From positions 1-23,380 of the forward strand of contig JAZNEA010000025.1 in assembly GCA_045588325.1 (NCBI GenBank): a stretch of DNA of 23,380 nucleotides, read 5' to 3'. Under the pieces are notes generated by a model that had not been told where the DNA came from, made no database searches, and saw nothing but the letters and a program-made list of their open reading frames with translations. This document shows, in pieces, positions 6,615 through 12,983 of this stretch. Each line of letters starts with the position of its first letter. The stretch's first letter is position 1. A program made the translations under genes and the position numbers. This DNA is from RGIG7378 sp045588325 (GTDB lineage Bacteria > Bacillota > Clostridia > RGIG7378).

Positions 6615-6986
6615 ATGGAAAGAGAGATCGACATCGTATTTAACAGCGAAAAGGACAGTGGCAAGAATAGCTTTCAAATAGCTAATGGGTATGTTTCGGA
6701 GACAGCCATCCTGTTTGAAAAGGAAGGTGTTGTGGCCGTTATAGAGGCCAAGGGCCATGTAGATCTGTACAACATGGAGAATGAGCTCATTGCCTCCGGA
6801 AATGTGCCTGCCGAGGAGGAAGGCAAACAGGTGTATCAGGAGGTGCGCTGCAAGGTGGAGGGCAAAACCATTACCATCAGCTTTGCAATAGTAGAATGGA
6901 TAGACAACTACCCTAATTGCGACGGAGAACATGACCGCTGGGATAGCAGGACGGTGGGCTACCACGATTTGGTGTTCAGTCTGTAA
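6615..6986 (+). CDS. Hypothetical 123-residue soluble protein
   Basis: The gene has a strong AGAGGAGGTG site (6597-6606) and an ATG at 6615; an out-of-frame ATG at 6610 closes quickly. The protein has no signal peptide or membrane helix and is acidic, with alternating short strands (VVAVIEAKGHVDLYN, KTITISFAIVEW) suggesting a small beta-sandwich. I do not recognise a family. Glu is mostly GAG as in the host core. It starts directly after the lysS-end copy, so it was probably the original neighbour of lysS before the sigma cassette arrived. The next gene begins 47 bases after its stop without a clear terminator, so they may share a transcript. Confidence 0.72.
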   Translation: MEREIDIVFNSEKDSGKNSFQIANGYVSETAILFEKEGVVAVIEAKGHVDLYNMENELIASGNVPAEEEGKQVYQEVRCKVEGKTITISFAIVEWIDNYPNCDGEHDRWDSRTVGYHDLVFSL

Positions 6987-7033
6987 ATAGCTTTTTATTT
7001 CCTAATATGCAAATCCCACAGGAGGACGACCCA

Positions 7034-7375
7034 TTGAACATACAGATTTTTGGCACCAAAAAGTGCAATGACACCAAGAAGGCACAACGCTATTTTAAGG
7101 AGCGGGGCATTCGTGTGCAGTATATTGAGATGAGCGACAAGGGTATGAGCAAGGGGGAGCTCCGCAGCGTTTGCCAGGCAGTTGGCGGATTGCAGGCCGT
7201 AATCAACCAGGATTGCAAGGACAGGGATGCTCTGGCATTGGTTACATATATTGCCCCGTCGGAACAGGAGGACAAGTTGCTGGAGAATCAACAGCTCATC
7301 AGGACTCCTGTGGTGCGCAACGGCAAACAGGCCACCATTGGGTATGCGCCAGACGTGTGGAAGACGTGGAATTAG
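7034..7375 (+). CDS. ArsC/Spx/YffB-family thioredoxin-fold protein
   Basis: I place the start at TTG 7034, because AGGAGG (7020-7025) lies 8 bases upstream. The frame's ATG at 7007 lies before that site and would read through it. This gives 113 residues starting MNIQIFGTKKCNDTKKA. That is the ArsC-like fold with one N-terminal redox Cys (Cys11) in a C-x-x-T context. RTPVV near residues 95-99 supplies the cis-Pro loop, and IGY near the C-terminus fits the family ending. The family includes glutathione- or thioredoxin-linked arsenate reductases, YffB, and the transcriptional regulator Spx. Spx has a CXXC motif that is absent here, so this is more likely an ArsC/YffB-like reductase. Substrate is not shown; no ars genes are nearby. 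Confidence 0.82.
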   Translation: MNIQIFGTKKCNDTKKAQRYFKERGIRVQYIEMSDKGMSKGELRSVCQAVGGLQAVINQDCKDRDALALVTYIAPSEQEDKLLENQQLIRTPVVRNGKQATIGYAPDVWKTWN

Positions 7376-7411
7376 GCGAGACTAGCAGCGCCTCATCAGC
7401 GCGTCGCGCTC

Positions 7412-7440
7412 TTGCGAAAACTAACCAATCATGACATAAT
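7412..7440 (+). promoter_or_regulatory. Promoter of the J-domain/CBM/CapA/radical SAM gene run
   Basis: TTGCGA (7412-7417), 17 bases, CATAAT (7435-7440). Just upstream a GC-rich hairpin AGCGC-GTC-GCGCT (7398-7410) may act as a weak end for the preceding gene, though no T-run follows. Confidence 0.6.
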
Positions 7441-7479
7441 CAAAGGTACATCACTCAAGGAGATCCAGGAGAGACTATT

Positions 7480-8358
7480 ATGGATAGAGAGTTAGCATTT
7501 AAGATTTTTGGTTTGCCTGCAGATGCTACAGAGCAGGAGATTAATCATAGATTTGGCATTTTGGCCAAGAGATGTCGCAACCAGGAGGATGCATACGTGC
7601 CAGAGGGTATGGATGCTCCTGTTAGCTTTGCAGAGATTCAGGAGGCATACAACTGCATCATGAATATCGACACCCGCACACTGGCGGATATGATCGAGGA
7701 TGAGGATGAGCGCAATGCATATATTGCCAAAGAAAAGGCCAAGAATTTCTGGTATTACAATAAGAACATTATCCTTATTTCAGCCTTTATGATCATTTTC
7801 CTCATATGGGGTATCGTCTCCATAGCCAGCAAGGAGGAGGTCGACTTGCACCTGGTGTTCTACGGAGCATTTGTAGAGGATCAGACCATGCACAACGATT
7901 TGGAAAAGGGATACAACAAGGCTACCAATGATTCTATGCATGTGGACATCAGGGTTTGCCTGGTTTCAGACCTTATCGCAGACAATACAGAGAGCAGATC
8001 ACAGTTTAACGCAATGCTGGCTACTAAGCAGGTGGATGTTGTCGTCACCGACTATGAGCAGTACAAGTATCTGGTCAGGTACGGCATATTAATCCCTCTG
8101 GACGAGTATTTGACAGAGGAGCAGGTCAGAGTTGCCAAGGAGGCAGATGCGGCCCTGATCCTGGAGGACAACGACGGACGCGAGAGAATATACGGGTTTA
8201 ACTTGTATGGCGCTGACCTGTTTACCAATACAGCAGGAGATAACAGTGAGTACATTGTTTCTGTGTCAGTGGGAGCCAACCCCAATGGCACAGACAATAT
8301 TGCGGCCTTTGTAACATATCTGTGGGACACATGGTATGATGCTTGCTGGGTTGAATAG
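7480..8358 (+). CDS. Membrane protein with degenerate J-like domain and extracytoplasmic domain
   Basis: A 292-residue protein with AGGAGA at 7467-7472. Residues 1-65 resemble a J-domain: AFKIFGLPADATEQEINHRF starts like DnaJ helix I-II and EIQEAYNCIM like helix III. The HPD tripeptide that activates DnaK is missing; the equivalent region reads KRCRNQEDAYVPEG. A single transmembrane helix follows at about 96-117. The C-terminal 170 residues lie outside and contain VDVVVTDYEQYKYLVRYGILIPLDEYL. That pattern is seen in extracellular solute-binding proteins, where it forms the lobe after the hinge. The combination suggests a tethered sensor or envelope factor rather than a chaperone. It is first in a run with a carbohydrate-binding protein 8 bases downstream. 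Function unknown. Confidence 0.75.
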   Translation: MDRELAFKIFGLPADATEQEINHRFGILAKRCRNQEDAYVPEGMDAPVSFAEIQEAYNCIMNIDTRTLADMIEDEDERNAYIAKEKAKNFWYYNKNIILISAFMIIFLIWGIVSIASKEEVDLHLVFYGAFVEDQTMHNDLEKGYNKATNDSMHVDIRVCLVSDLIADNTESRSQFNAMLATKQVDVVVTDYEQYKYLVRYGILIPLDEYLTEEQVRVAKEADAALILEDNDGRERIYGFNLYGADLFTNTAGDNSEYIVSVSVGANPNGTDNIAAFVTYLWDTWYDACWVE

Positions 8359-8366
8359 GAGGGGCT

Positions 8367-8972
8367 ATGTACAGGATAAATAAGCTGGACTGCACCAAAA
8401 AGTTCTACTGGGAAAAGGCAGAAAAGACTAATATTTCCAATTATATGTGGATGGACAACGGATACAGTCCCAAGGTTGTAGTGCAGATGTGCTACGATGA
8501 TGAGGCTATGCGCATTCGCTTTGAAGTAGAGGAGAGCATGCCGCGCAGTATTTATACAGTAGCCAATGAGCCTGTATATAAGGATAGTTGCGTAGAGTTT
8601 TTTGTGCAGCCGGATCCAGAAAATGACCAGAGATATCTCAATTTTGAGATGAATTCCAAGGGAACACTGTTGTTGGGATTAGGCGAGGGCAGACACGAGA
8701 GAATCCAGCCCAAGAGACCTGGAGGCATCGGCTTTGATATTAAGAGCAAAGTTCAGACAGACAAGTGGTCTGTCAGTTACGTCATCCCATTTACATGGCT
8801 GACAGGTATTTTTCGCGATTTTGCTCCTACACCAGGTCATGTAATGCGTTGCAACTTCTACAAGTGTGGCGACGACACAGAATTGCCACATTATGGTAGC
8901 TGGCACATAGTTACATCTGAGACTCCCGATTTCCACAGACCCTGTGATTTTGGTGAGATTGTATTTCAATAG
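8367..8972 (+). CDS. Carbohydrate-binding family 9-like protein
   Basis: A 201-residue protein with AGGAGGGG overlapping the previous stop (8357-8364). The sequence has the marks of the CBM9-like/DOMON beta-sandwich: MRIRFEVEE, then VYKDSCVEFFVQPDPEND and RYLNFEMNSKGTLL around residues 69-102, and WSVSYVIPFTWL near 134-145. In this family the KD-SCVEFF block forms part of the sugar-binding face. There is no signal peptide, so it is either cytoplasmic or leaves by another route. It lies 8 bases after the J-like gene and 8 bases before the CapA gene, indicating one operon. Likely role: binding of sugars or glycan fragments; a catalytic activity is not indicated. Confidence 0.82.
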   Translation: MYRINKLDCTKKFYWEKAEKTNISNYMWMDNGYSPKVVVQMCYDDEAMRIRFEVEESMPRSIYTVANEPVYKDSCVEFFVQPDPENDQRYLNFEMNSKGTLLLGLGEGRHERIQPKRPGGIGFDIKSKVQTDKWSVSYVIPFTWLTGIFRDFAPTPGHVMRCNFYKCGDDTELPHYGSWHIVTSETPDFHRPCDFGEIVFQ

Positions 8973-8980
8973 AGGTTAAT

Positions 8981-10333
8981 ATGAAGGTCCTCAGGCGGTT
9001 GTTTGTGGTGTTCATACTGGCATGCCTGGGGATTTCTGCGTATTTTGGGTTCACCTGGGAGCAGCAGAATACGGGAGACAGTTTTTCTACACCTACTCCA
9101 TCCCTGATGGGGCAAAGTGGCACACCTACCCCTGGGGCAACGCCTGGATTGTGGCCGACAGCAACTCCCATGCCTACGGAGGAGCCCACACCTGAACCGA
9201 CCCCCACAATTACTCCAATTCCTGTGATTAAGGCTAATCTTGCCGTGGCAGGAGATATCGTCATGCACATGGGACTATATGATCAGTCCTACAATAGCGC
9301 CACATCAAAATATGACTTTTCATACATACTTGAGGACGTTGTGCCGCTCCTGAGCGAGGCAGACTATGCCATGGCCTGTTTAGAAACCACTTTTGATGGC
9401 ACAGGTAATTACTCGGGATACCCTGACTTTATTTCTCCAGACGAATTGGCATACAATTTCAGAGACGCAGGCATAGATTTTCTCAGCACCGCCAGCAATC
9501 ACGCAGTGGATTCGGGCTACAAGGGGTTAGCTCGTACCATAGAGGTGCTGGACAAGGCAGGAATTGAGCACAGCGGAACATTTACCAGTCAGGCTGATTA
9601 TGATGACCCTGTCACGGTGGTGGATGTTGGGGGCATTTCTGTGGCAGTAGTGGCCATGACCTACAACACAAACTGGGGCAAGGTAGCAGAGGGCTATGCT
9701 GTCAACTATTTCACACTAGACTGGAACAGAGAGGGTATCAAGCCAGATTACAGCAGGATAGACTACTGTATTGCCAAGGCCCAGGAAAAGAACGCGGACC
9801 TTATTGCATTCTATATGCACTGGGGCGACGAATACGATATTGCGGGGAACAACAGGCAAAAGCAGGTAGCAGATTATCTGTTCGATCATGGTGTTACATT
9901 GGTGTTAGGTGGACATGCCCACGTGCCTCAGCCTATGGAGTATAGAGAGGTTACGTATCCGGATGGAACTAAGGGTACAGGATTTTTGTGCTACTGTTTG
10001 GGAAATTTTCTGTCAACGATGGACTATGACTACACATACGAAACAGCGATTTTGAATATCAAGATGTCCAAACAGCCTGGCTCTCGTGCAGTGATTGAGG
10101 AGGTTACGTACACTCCGGTATACATGTATGATGCCTATGACAATGGCAATTGGAGCGGCAAATACCCCAGATATCAGCTGATAGATATGTACAAGTGCCT
10201 GGACGCATATGAGTCAGGGGATCTAGGTGATTACCCGTATGCAAACCAGACACTTAAGGACAAGCTGCAAAAGAGTCTGGGAGAGATCAGGATGATAATG
10301 GGCGAGGAGCTGGACGTAAGATATGGCAGCTAG
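8981..10333 (+). CDS. CapA-family (PGA_cap) metallophosphoesterase-like exported protein
   Basis: The 450-residue protein starts with a basic N-terminus and one hydrophobic helix (about 7-24), a signal peptide or anchor. A Thr/Pro-rich linker (about 36-81) built from TPTP-type units follows, as in wall-spanning proteins. The CapA domain runs from about 86 to 390. It has AGDIVMH (Asp92, His96), CLETTF with Glu135, SNHAVD (Asn173, His174), MHWGDEY (His280) and GGHAHVPQP (His312, His314). These match the metal-binding calcineurin-like fold of CapA/PgsA, named for poly-gamma-glutamate capsule synthesis. Many homologues lie outside capsule operons, and no pgs/cap synthesis genes are present here, so the substrate is unknown. 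The start has AGAGGT only 4 bases away. The end overlaps the next gene by 11 bases. Confidence 0.88.
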   Translation: MKVLRRLFVVFILACLGISAYFGFTWEQQNTGDSFSTPTPSLMGQSGTPTPGATPGLWPTATPMPTEEPTPEPTPTITPIPVIKANLAVAGDIVMHMGLYDQSYNSATSKYDFSYILEDVVPLLSEADYAMACLETTFDGTGNYSGYPDFISPDELAYNFRDAGIDFLSTASNHAVDSGYKGLARTIEVLDKAGIEHSGTFTSQADYDDPVTVVDVGGISVAVVAMTYNTNWGKVAEGYAVNYFTLDWNREGIKPDYSRIDYCIAKAQEKNADLIAFYMHWGDEYDIAGNNRQKQVADYLFDHGVTLVLGGHAHVPQPMEYREVTYPDGTKGTGFLCYCLGNFLSTMDYDYTYETAILNIKMSKQPGSRAVIEEVTYTPVYMYDAYDNGNWSGKYPRYQLIDMYKCLDAYESGDLGDYPYANQTLKDKLQKSLGEIRMIMGEELDVRYGS

Positions 10334-11276
10334 GGAAGACAGCTTTATATGTGATTTGTGTCCACGCAGGTGTCACGCATTGAGGACTCCTAAGGGAGGA
10401 GAGGGCTATTGTAAAATGCCCTCTGTTATTTATGCAGCAAGGGCAGCGCTGCACTACTACGAGGAACCTGTTATAAGCGGGGACCCGGACGAGAGAGCAG
10501 AAAGAGAGGAACAGGGGTTGCCCCATGGCAGTGGCACAGTGTTTTTCTCTGGTTGCTCACTGAGTTGTGTCTTCTGCCAAAATTACAGCATTAGCCACAT
10601 GAGATACGGCGCGCCAATTACGCCAGAGAGACTTGCGGATATATTCCGTCAGTTACAGAATCAGGGAGCACACAACATTAACCTGGTAAATCCAACTCAC
10701 TATGCACATGGCATCAGAGAGGCGCTAAGGATATACAGGAGTATGCCGAATCACCTGCCAGTGGTGTACAACACCAGTGGATATGACAGGGTGGAGACGC
10801 TGAGGAGTCTGGATGGATTGATCGACATATACTTGCCTGACATGAAGTATGTCAGCAGCCAGTTGGCACAGCGCTATTCGGATGCGGAGGATTATTTTGA
10901 GGTAGCTACAGCTGCCATTGCTGAAATGTATAGGCAGGTTGGTAAGCCGCGATTTGACGAGGATGGAATAATGACTAGTGGCGTCATAGTGAGACACCTG
11001 GTGCTACCCCATGACAAGGGAGATACGCTGGATGTGATTGACTACATAGCCTCCACCTACGGAAACGATGTGGTGCTCAGTATTATGAGCCAATATACTC
11101 CTCTCGGAAGGGCTGCGGAGTTTCCTGAAATAAACAGACCCATATCTACGTTTGAGTACCTTAAAGTGGCAAGATACCTGGAGGAGCATGGCACTGATAT
11201 GATGTACTACCAGGAGCGATCATCAGTGGGGACAGAGTTTGTGCCAGAGTTTGATTTGACGGGAATTTTGTTTTAG
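10323..11276 (+). CDS. Radical SAM protein, PflX-like (pyruvate formate-lyase activating enzyme-related)
   Basis: A 317-residue member of the COG1313/PflX group. The [4Fe-4S] site is GCSLSCVFCQNY, with Cys78, Cys82 and Cys85 in C-x3-C-x2-C spacing. A second N-terminal cysteine set, C10-x2-C13-x3-C17 and C30 in GEGYC, is typical of this group and may bind another cluster or zinc. NLVNPTHY, VVYNTSGYD and DIYLPDMKY are the conserved barrel strands. The group is related to glycyl radical enzyme activases, but no glycyl radical enzyme is encoded nearby, and its true reaction is not established. The ATG sits inside the end of the CapA gene (11-base overlap), with AGGAG 13 bases upstream, so coupled translation is likely. 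Confidence 0.9.
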   Translation: MAAREDSFICDLCPRRCHALRTPKGGEGYCKMPSVIYAARAALHYYEEPVISGDPDERAEREEQGLPHGSGTVFFSGCSLSCVFCQNYSISHMRYGAPITPERLADIFRQLQNQGAHNINLVNPTHYAHGIREALRIYRSMPNHLPVVYNTSGYDRVETLRSLDGLIDIYLPDMKYVSSQLAQRYSDAEDYFEVATAAIAEMYRQVGKPRFDEDGIMTSGVIVRHLVLPHDKGDTLDVIDYIASTYGNDVVLSIMSQYTPLGRAAEFPEINRPISTFEYLKVARYLEEHGTDMMYYQERSSVGTEFVPEFDLTGILF

Positions 11277-11295
11277 TTAAGAGATAAGAGTGAAG

Positions 11296-11348
11296 AGTGA
11301 AAAGTTCAGATAAGAGTTAAGAGATAAGAGTTAAGAAAGTGGGATAGT
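11296..11348 (+). repeat. 53-bp direct repeat, copy 1
   Basis: Identical to 11454-11506 except for one T/G difference (GAGATAAG against GAGAGAAG). It is itself made of short AAGAGTTAAG and GATAAGAG units and is almost free of C, giving a strongly purine-rich top strand. Confidence 0.95.
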
Positions 11349-11453
11349 GAAAAGCTGTCACTTTGGAGCGACCCAAAGTAACCAAAAGTCGCCGGCTACT
11401 CCCGCAAGCGCCGGGGGCACGGCTTAGGGCTCTGCCCTAAGAACCCAGGTTTT
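11349..11453 (+). other. 105-base hairpin-rich core between the 53-bp repeats
   Basis: Three hairpins lie in series: ACTTTGG/CCAAAGT (11360-11366 with 11373-11379), CCGGC/GCCGG (11392-11396 with 11410-11414) and CTTAGGGC/GCCCTAAG (11423-11430 with 11434-11441, loop TCT). The core is much richer in G and C than its flanks. It could be a structured RNA or the fixed core of a dispersed repeat. No T-run makes it a classic terminator, and no ORF of any size fits. Confidence 0.5.
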
Positions 11454-11506
11454 AGTGAAAAGTTCAGATAAGAGTTAAGAGAGAAGAGTTAAGAAAGTGG
11501 GATAGT
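11454..11506 (+). repeat. 53-bp direct repeat, copy 2
   Basis: Second copy of 11296-11348 with one mismatch, starting 105 bases after the end of the first. Confidence 0.95.
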
Positions 11507-11615
11507 TAAGAGTGAAAAGTGAAGAGTTAACAAAGTGGGCAAGTTTATAGCTTGCTAACTAATAACTAACCAACTTTATTCACTATTCACTCTTAGTTGT
11601 TAGCTAAAAACATAC

Positions 11616-11644
11616 TTGCAACTTCCAGTTCTTTGTGGTAACAT
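11616..11644 (+). promoter_or_regulatory. Promoter of rplS
   Basis: TTGCAA (11616-11621), 17 bases, TAACAT (11639-11644). It starts directly after the repeat element and gives a leader of about 100 bases. Confidence 0.6.
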
Positions 11645-11655
11645 TGGCCTGTTCT

Positions 11656-11708
11656 GCGCAAGAATGCCTTGTTTTTGTGCGGACGAAATTAATTTCAGCG
11701 CTCCGCTG
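11656..11708 (+). promoter_or_regulatory. Structured leader of rplS, candidate L19 autoregulatory site
   Basis: Two hairpins are visible in the untranslated leader: 11656-11664 with 11672-11680 (nine pairs, two wobble) and CAGCG/CGCTG at 11696-11700 with 11704-11708. Ribosomal protein L19 leaders that sense free L19 are known in Firmicutes. The position fits, but I cannot match the consensus by eye, so this is a suggestion only. Confidence 0.4.
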
Positions 11709-11751
11709 CCGTATTTGACGGGTATGAACGCTCACGATTTCAGGAGGATTT

Positions 11752-12093
11752 ATGGATTACATTAAGGCAATTGAGGCCGAGCAGCTGAGATCAGATATCC
11801 CAGCATTCAGCATCGGTGACACACTGCACATTATGTGCAAGATCGTTGAGGGCAACCGTGAGAGACTTCAGGCATATGAGGGCGTTCTCATTGCACACAA
11901 GGGCAGCGGCATCAACGAGACAATCACAGTTAGACGTATTGCTAGCGGCGTTGGCGTAGAGAGAGTTTTCCCCGTTAACTCCCCCCGTATTGAGTCTATC
12001 AAGGTTGTTCGCAGAGGTAAGGTTCGCAGAGCTAAGCTCTACTACCTGCGCGGCAGATCTGGTAAGGCTGCTAAGATTAAGGAGAAGCTTTAA
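11752..12093 (+). CDS. rplS: Large subunit ribosomal protein L19
   Basis: The 113-residue protein has the normal length and starts after AGGAGG (11742-11747). L19 sits at the interface of the 50S and 30S subunits. Recognisable blocks are IPAFSIGDTLHI near 19-30, AYEGVLIAHKGSGINETITV around 42-61, GVGVERVFP, SPRIESIKVVRRGKVRRAKL and YYLRGRSGKAAKIKEKL at the end. Codons are strongly biased, as expected for a ribosomal protein. A strong terminator 45 bases downstream separates it from lepB. Confidence 0.98.
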   Translation: MDYIKAIEAEQLRSDIPAFSIGDTLHIMCKIVEGNRERLQAYEGVLIAHKGSGINETITVRRIASGVGVERVFPVNSPRIESIKVVRRGKVRRAKLYYLRGRSGKAAKIKEKL

Positions 12094-12137
12094 TCGACCG
12101 TCCGACAATTTCGGACACAAACAATTATCGAGAGACA

Positions 12138-12173
12138 AATACCGACATAGAGTTCTATGTCGGTATTGTTTTT
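12138..12173 (+). terminator. Rho-independent terminator of rplS
   Basis: A perfect 13-bp stem (12138-12150 with 12155-12167) with a four-base AGTT loop, followed by GTTTTT. A smaller hairpin GTCCGA/TCGGAC at 12100-12116 precedes it. Confidence 0.92.
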
Positions 12174-12252
12174 AGTTATAATAATAACATCAGCAAATTT
12201 GGAGGAGACGCTCTTTATTTTGTAGACTCTTTTTGAATTCAGGATTTTGAGC

Positions 12253-12258
12253 TATAAT
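12253..12258 (+). promoter_or_regulatory. -10 box in front of lepB
   Basis: A consensus TATAAT lies 6 bases before the first ATG of lepB. The -35 position 17 bases upstream is only TTTTTG. If this box is used, transcription would begin at or next to the ATG at 12265. A second TATAAT at 12177-12182 with a GGAGGAG site at 12201-12207 lies further upstream, but no coding frame follows that site. Confidence 0.4.
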
Positions 12259-12264
12259 AAAGAT

Positions 12265-12981
12265 ATGGATAACGAGATTAACATGACAGAAAATTTTGAG
12301 AATTCTAATCAGCCTGAGGTACAGCCTACAGAGCCCTGTGAGACTGTAGAGAACGTAGTTGAGGCAGATGTGGCAGAGGAGACTGCAAGCGAGGAGGCCA
12401 AGCCTTCTAAAACTAAGGACGTTGTTAAGGAGATTGTGTCCTGGATAGCAGTTATTCTGTTGGCCCTGGTTATTGGTGGCCTCATCAGGAGATTTGGCAT
12501 TATGACAATACAGGTGGATCATTCCTCCATGTATCCCACGTGCCATGATGGAGATAAGGTCTTGATCAACAGGATGGCCTACATTGTGGATGAGCCAGAT
12601 AGAGGAGATATCGTAGTTTACATTCAGGAGCATGGCAAGTACGGCATGTGGATTGACGCATTGCCCGTTGTTAACCCTGGAGAGGTCAACTATATCAAGC
12701 GCATCGTTGCTATTGAGGGAGACACCATTTCCTTTGATGGAGGCAAGGTATACCTTAATGGAGAACTGCTTGAGGAGGATTATCTCAGGGAGGGACTTAT
12801 CACAATGGCAGGCGCTGCAGGTGATACTATTGTCGTTCCCGAGGGACATGTGTTTGTAATGGGCGATAACAGAATGGTCAGCATCGACAGCCGCAGCTTT
12901 GGCTGTGTCAAGGTGTCAGACATTAAGGGTAAGGTTTTCTTTAGAGTAGGCCCCATGGACAGCATGGGCAAGATTCAATAA
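12265..12981 (+). CDS. lepB: Signal peptidase I
   Basis: The membrane-bound serine protease removes signal peptides from exported proteins. From the ATG at 12265 it has 238 residues. A Glu-rich cytoplasmic extension (about 1-50), unusual in length and acidity for a Gram-positive SipS-like enzyme, leads to one transmembrane helix (about 57-75). The catalytic domain shows box B with Ser88 in DHSSMYPT, box D with the general base Lys145 in YIKRIVAIEGD, and box E with MGDNR...DSRSFG at 199-213. The start is uncertain: neither the ATG at 12265 nor that at 12283 has a good ribosome binding site, and a TTG at 12247 lies upstream of the -10 box. RbgA starts 2 bases after the stop. Confidence 0.93.
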   Translation: MDNEINMTENFENSNQPEVQPTEPCETVENVVEADVAEETASEEAKPSKTKDVVKEIVSWIAVILLALVIGGLIRRFGIMTIQVDHSSMYPTCHDGDKVLINRMAYIVDEPDRGDIVVYIQEHGKYGMWIDALPVVNPGEVNYIKRIVAIEGDTISFDGGKVYLNGELLEEDYLREGLITMAGAAGDTIVVPEGHVFVMGDNRMVSIDSRSFGCVKVSDIKGKVFFRVGPMDSMGKIQ

Positions 12982-12983
12982 TT

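Larger units (their letters stand above)
11270..11611. repeat. Non-coding element with imperfect terminal inverted repeats (MITE-like)
   Basis: The 475 bases between the radical SAM gene and rplS hold no gene. The left end (11270-11306) and the reverse complement of the right end (11570-11611) match over roughly 40 bases with a few mismatches and short gaps; both start GTTTT(T)AG and contain TAAGAGTGAA and AGTGAA. Inside are two 53-bp direct repeats, a partial third copy (about 11508-11540), and a GC-richer core. The element starts at the stop codon of the upstream gene and ends a few bases before the rplS promoter. No transposase is encoded. It may be a miniature element moved in trans or a family of intergenic repeats. 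Confidence 0.6.

Noticed and set aside
7171..7434. 87-codon forward frame overlapping the ArsC-like gene
   Set aside because: It overlaps the ArsC-like gene in another frame, has no ribosome binding site and no recognisable features.
8981..9060. Lipoprotein signal in the CapA-like protein
   Set aside because: The Cys in FILAC lies in the middle of the hydrophobic helix and Leu at -2 does not fit the lipobox.
8911..9270. Gly/Val-repeat protein on the reverse strand
   Set aside because: The repeats are the antisense of the Thr/Pro-rich linker of the CapA-like protein, and the forward frame has all the CapA motifs.
11277..11550. CRISPR array
   Set aside because: There are only two full 53-bp repeats, built from simple purine-rich units, with a 105-base structured spacer and no cas genes.
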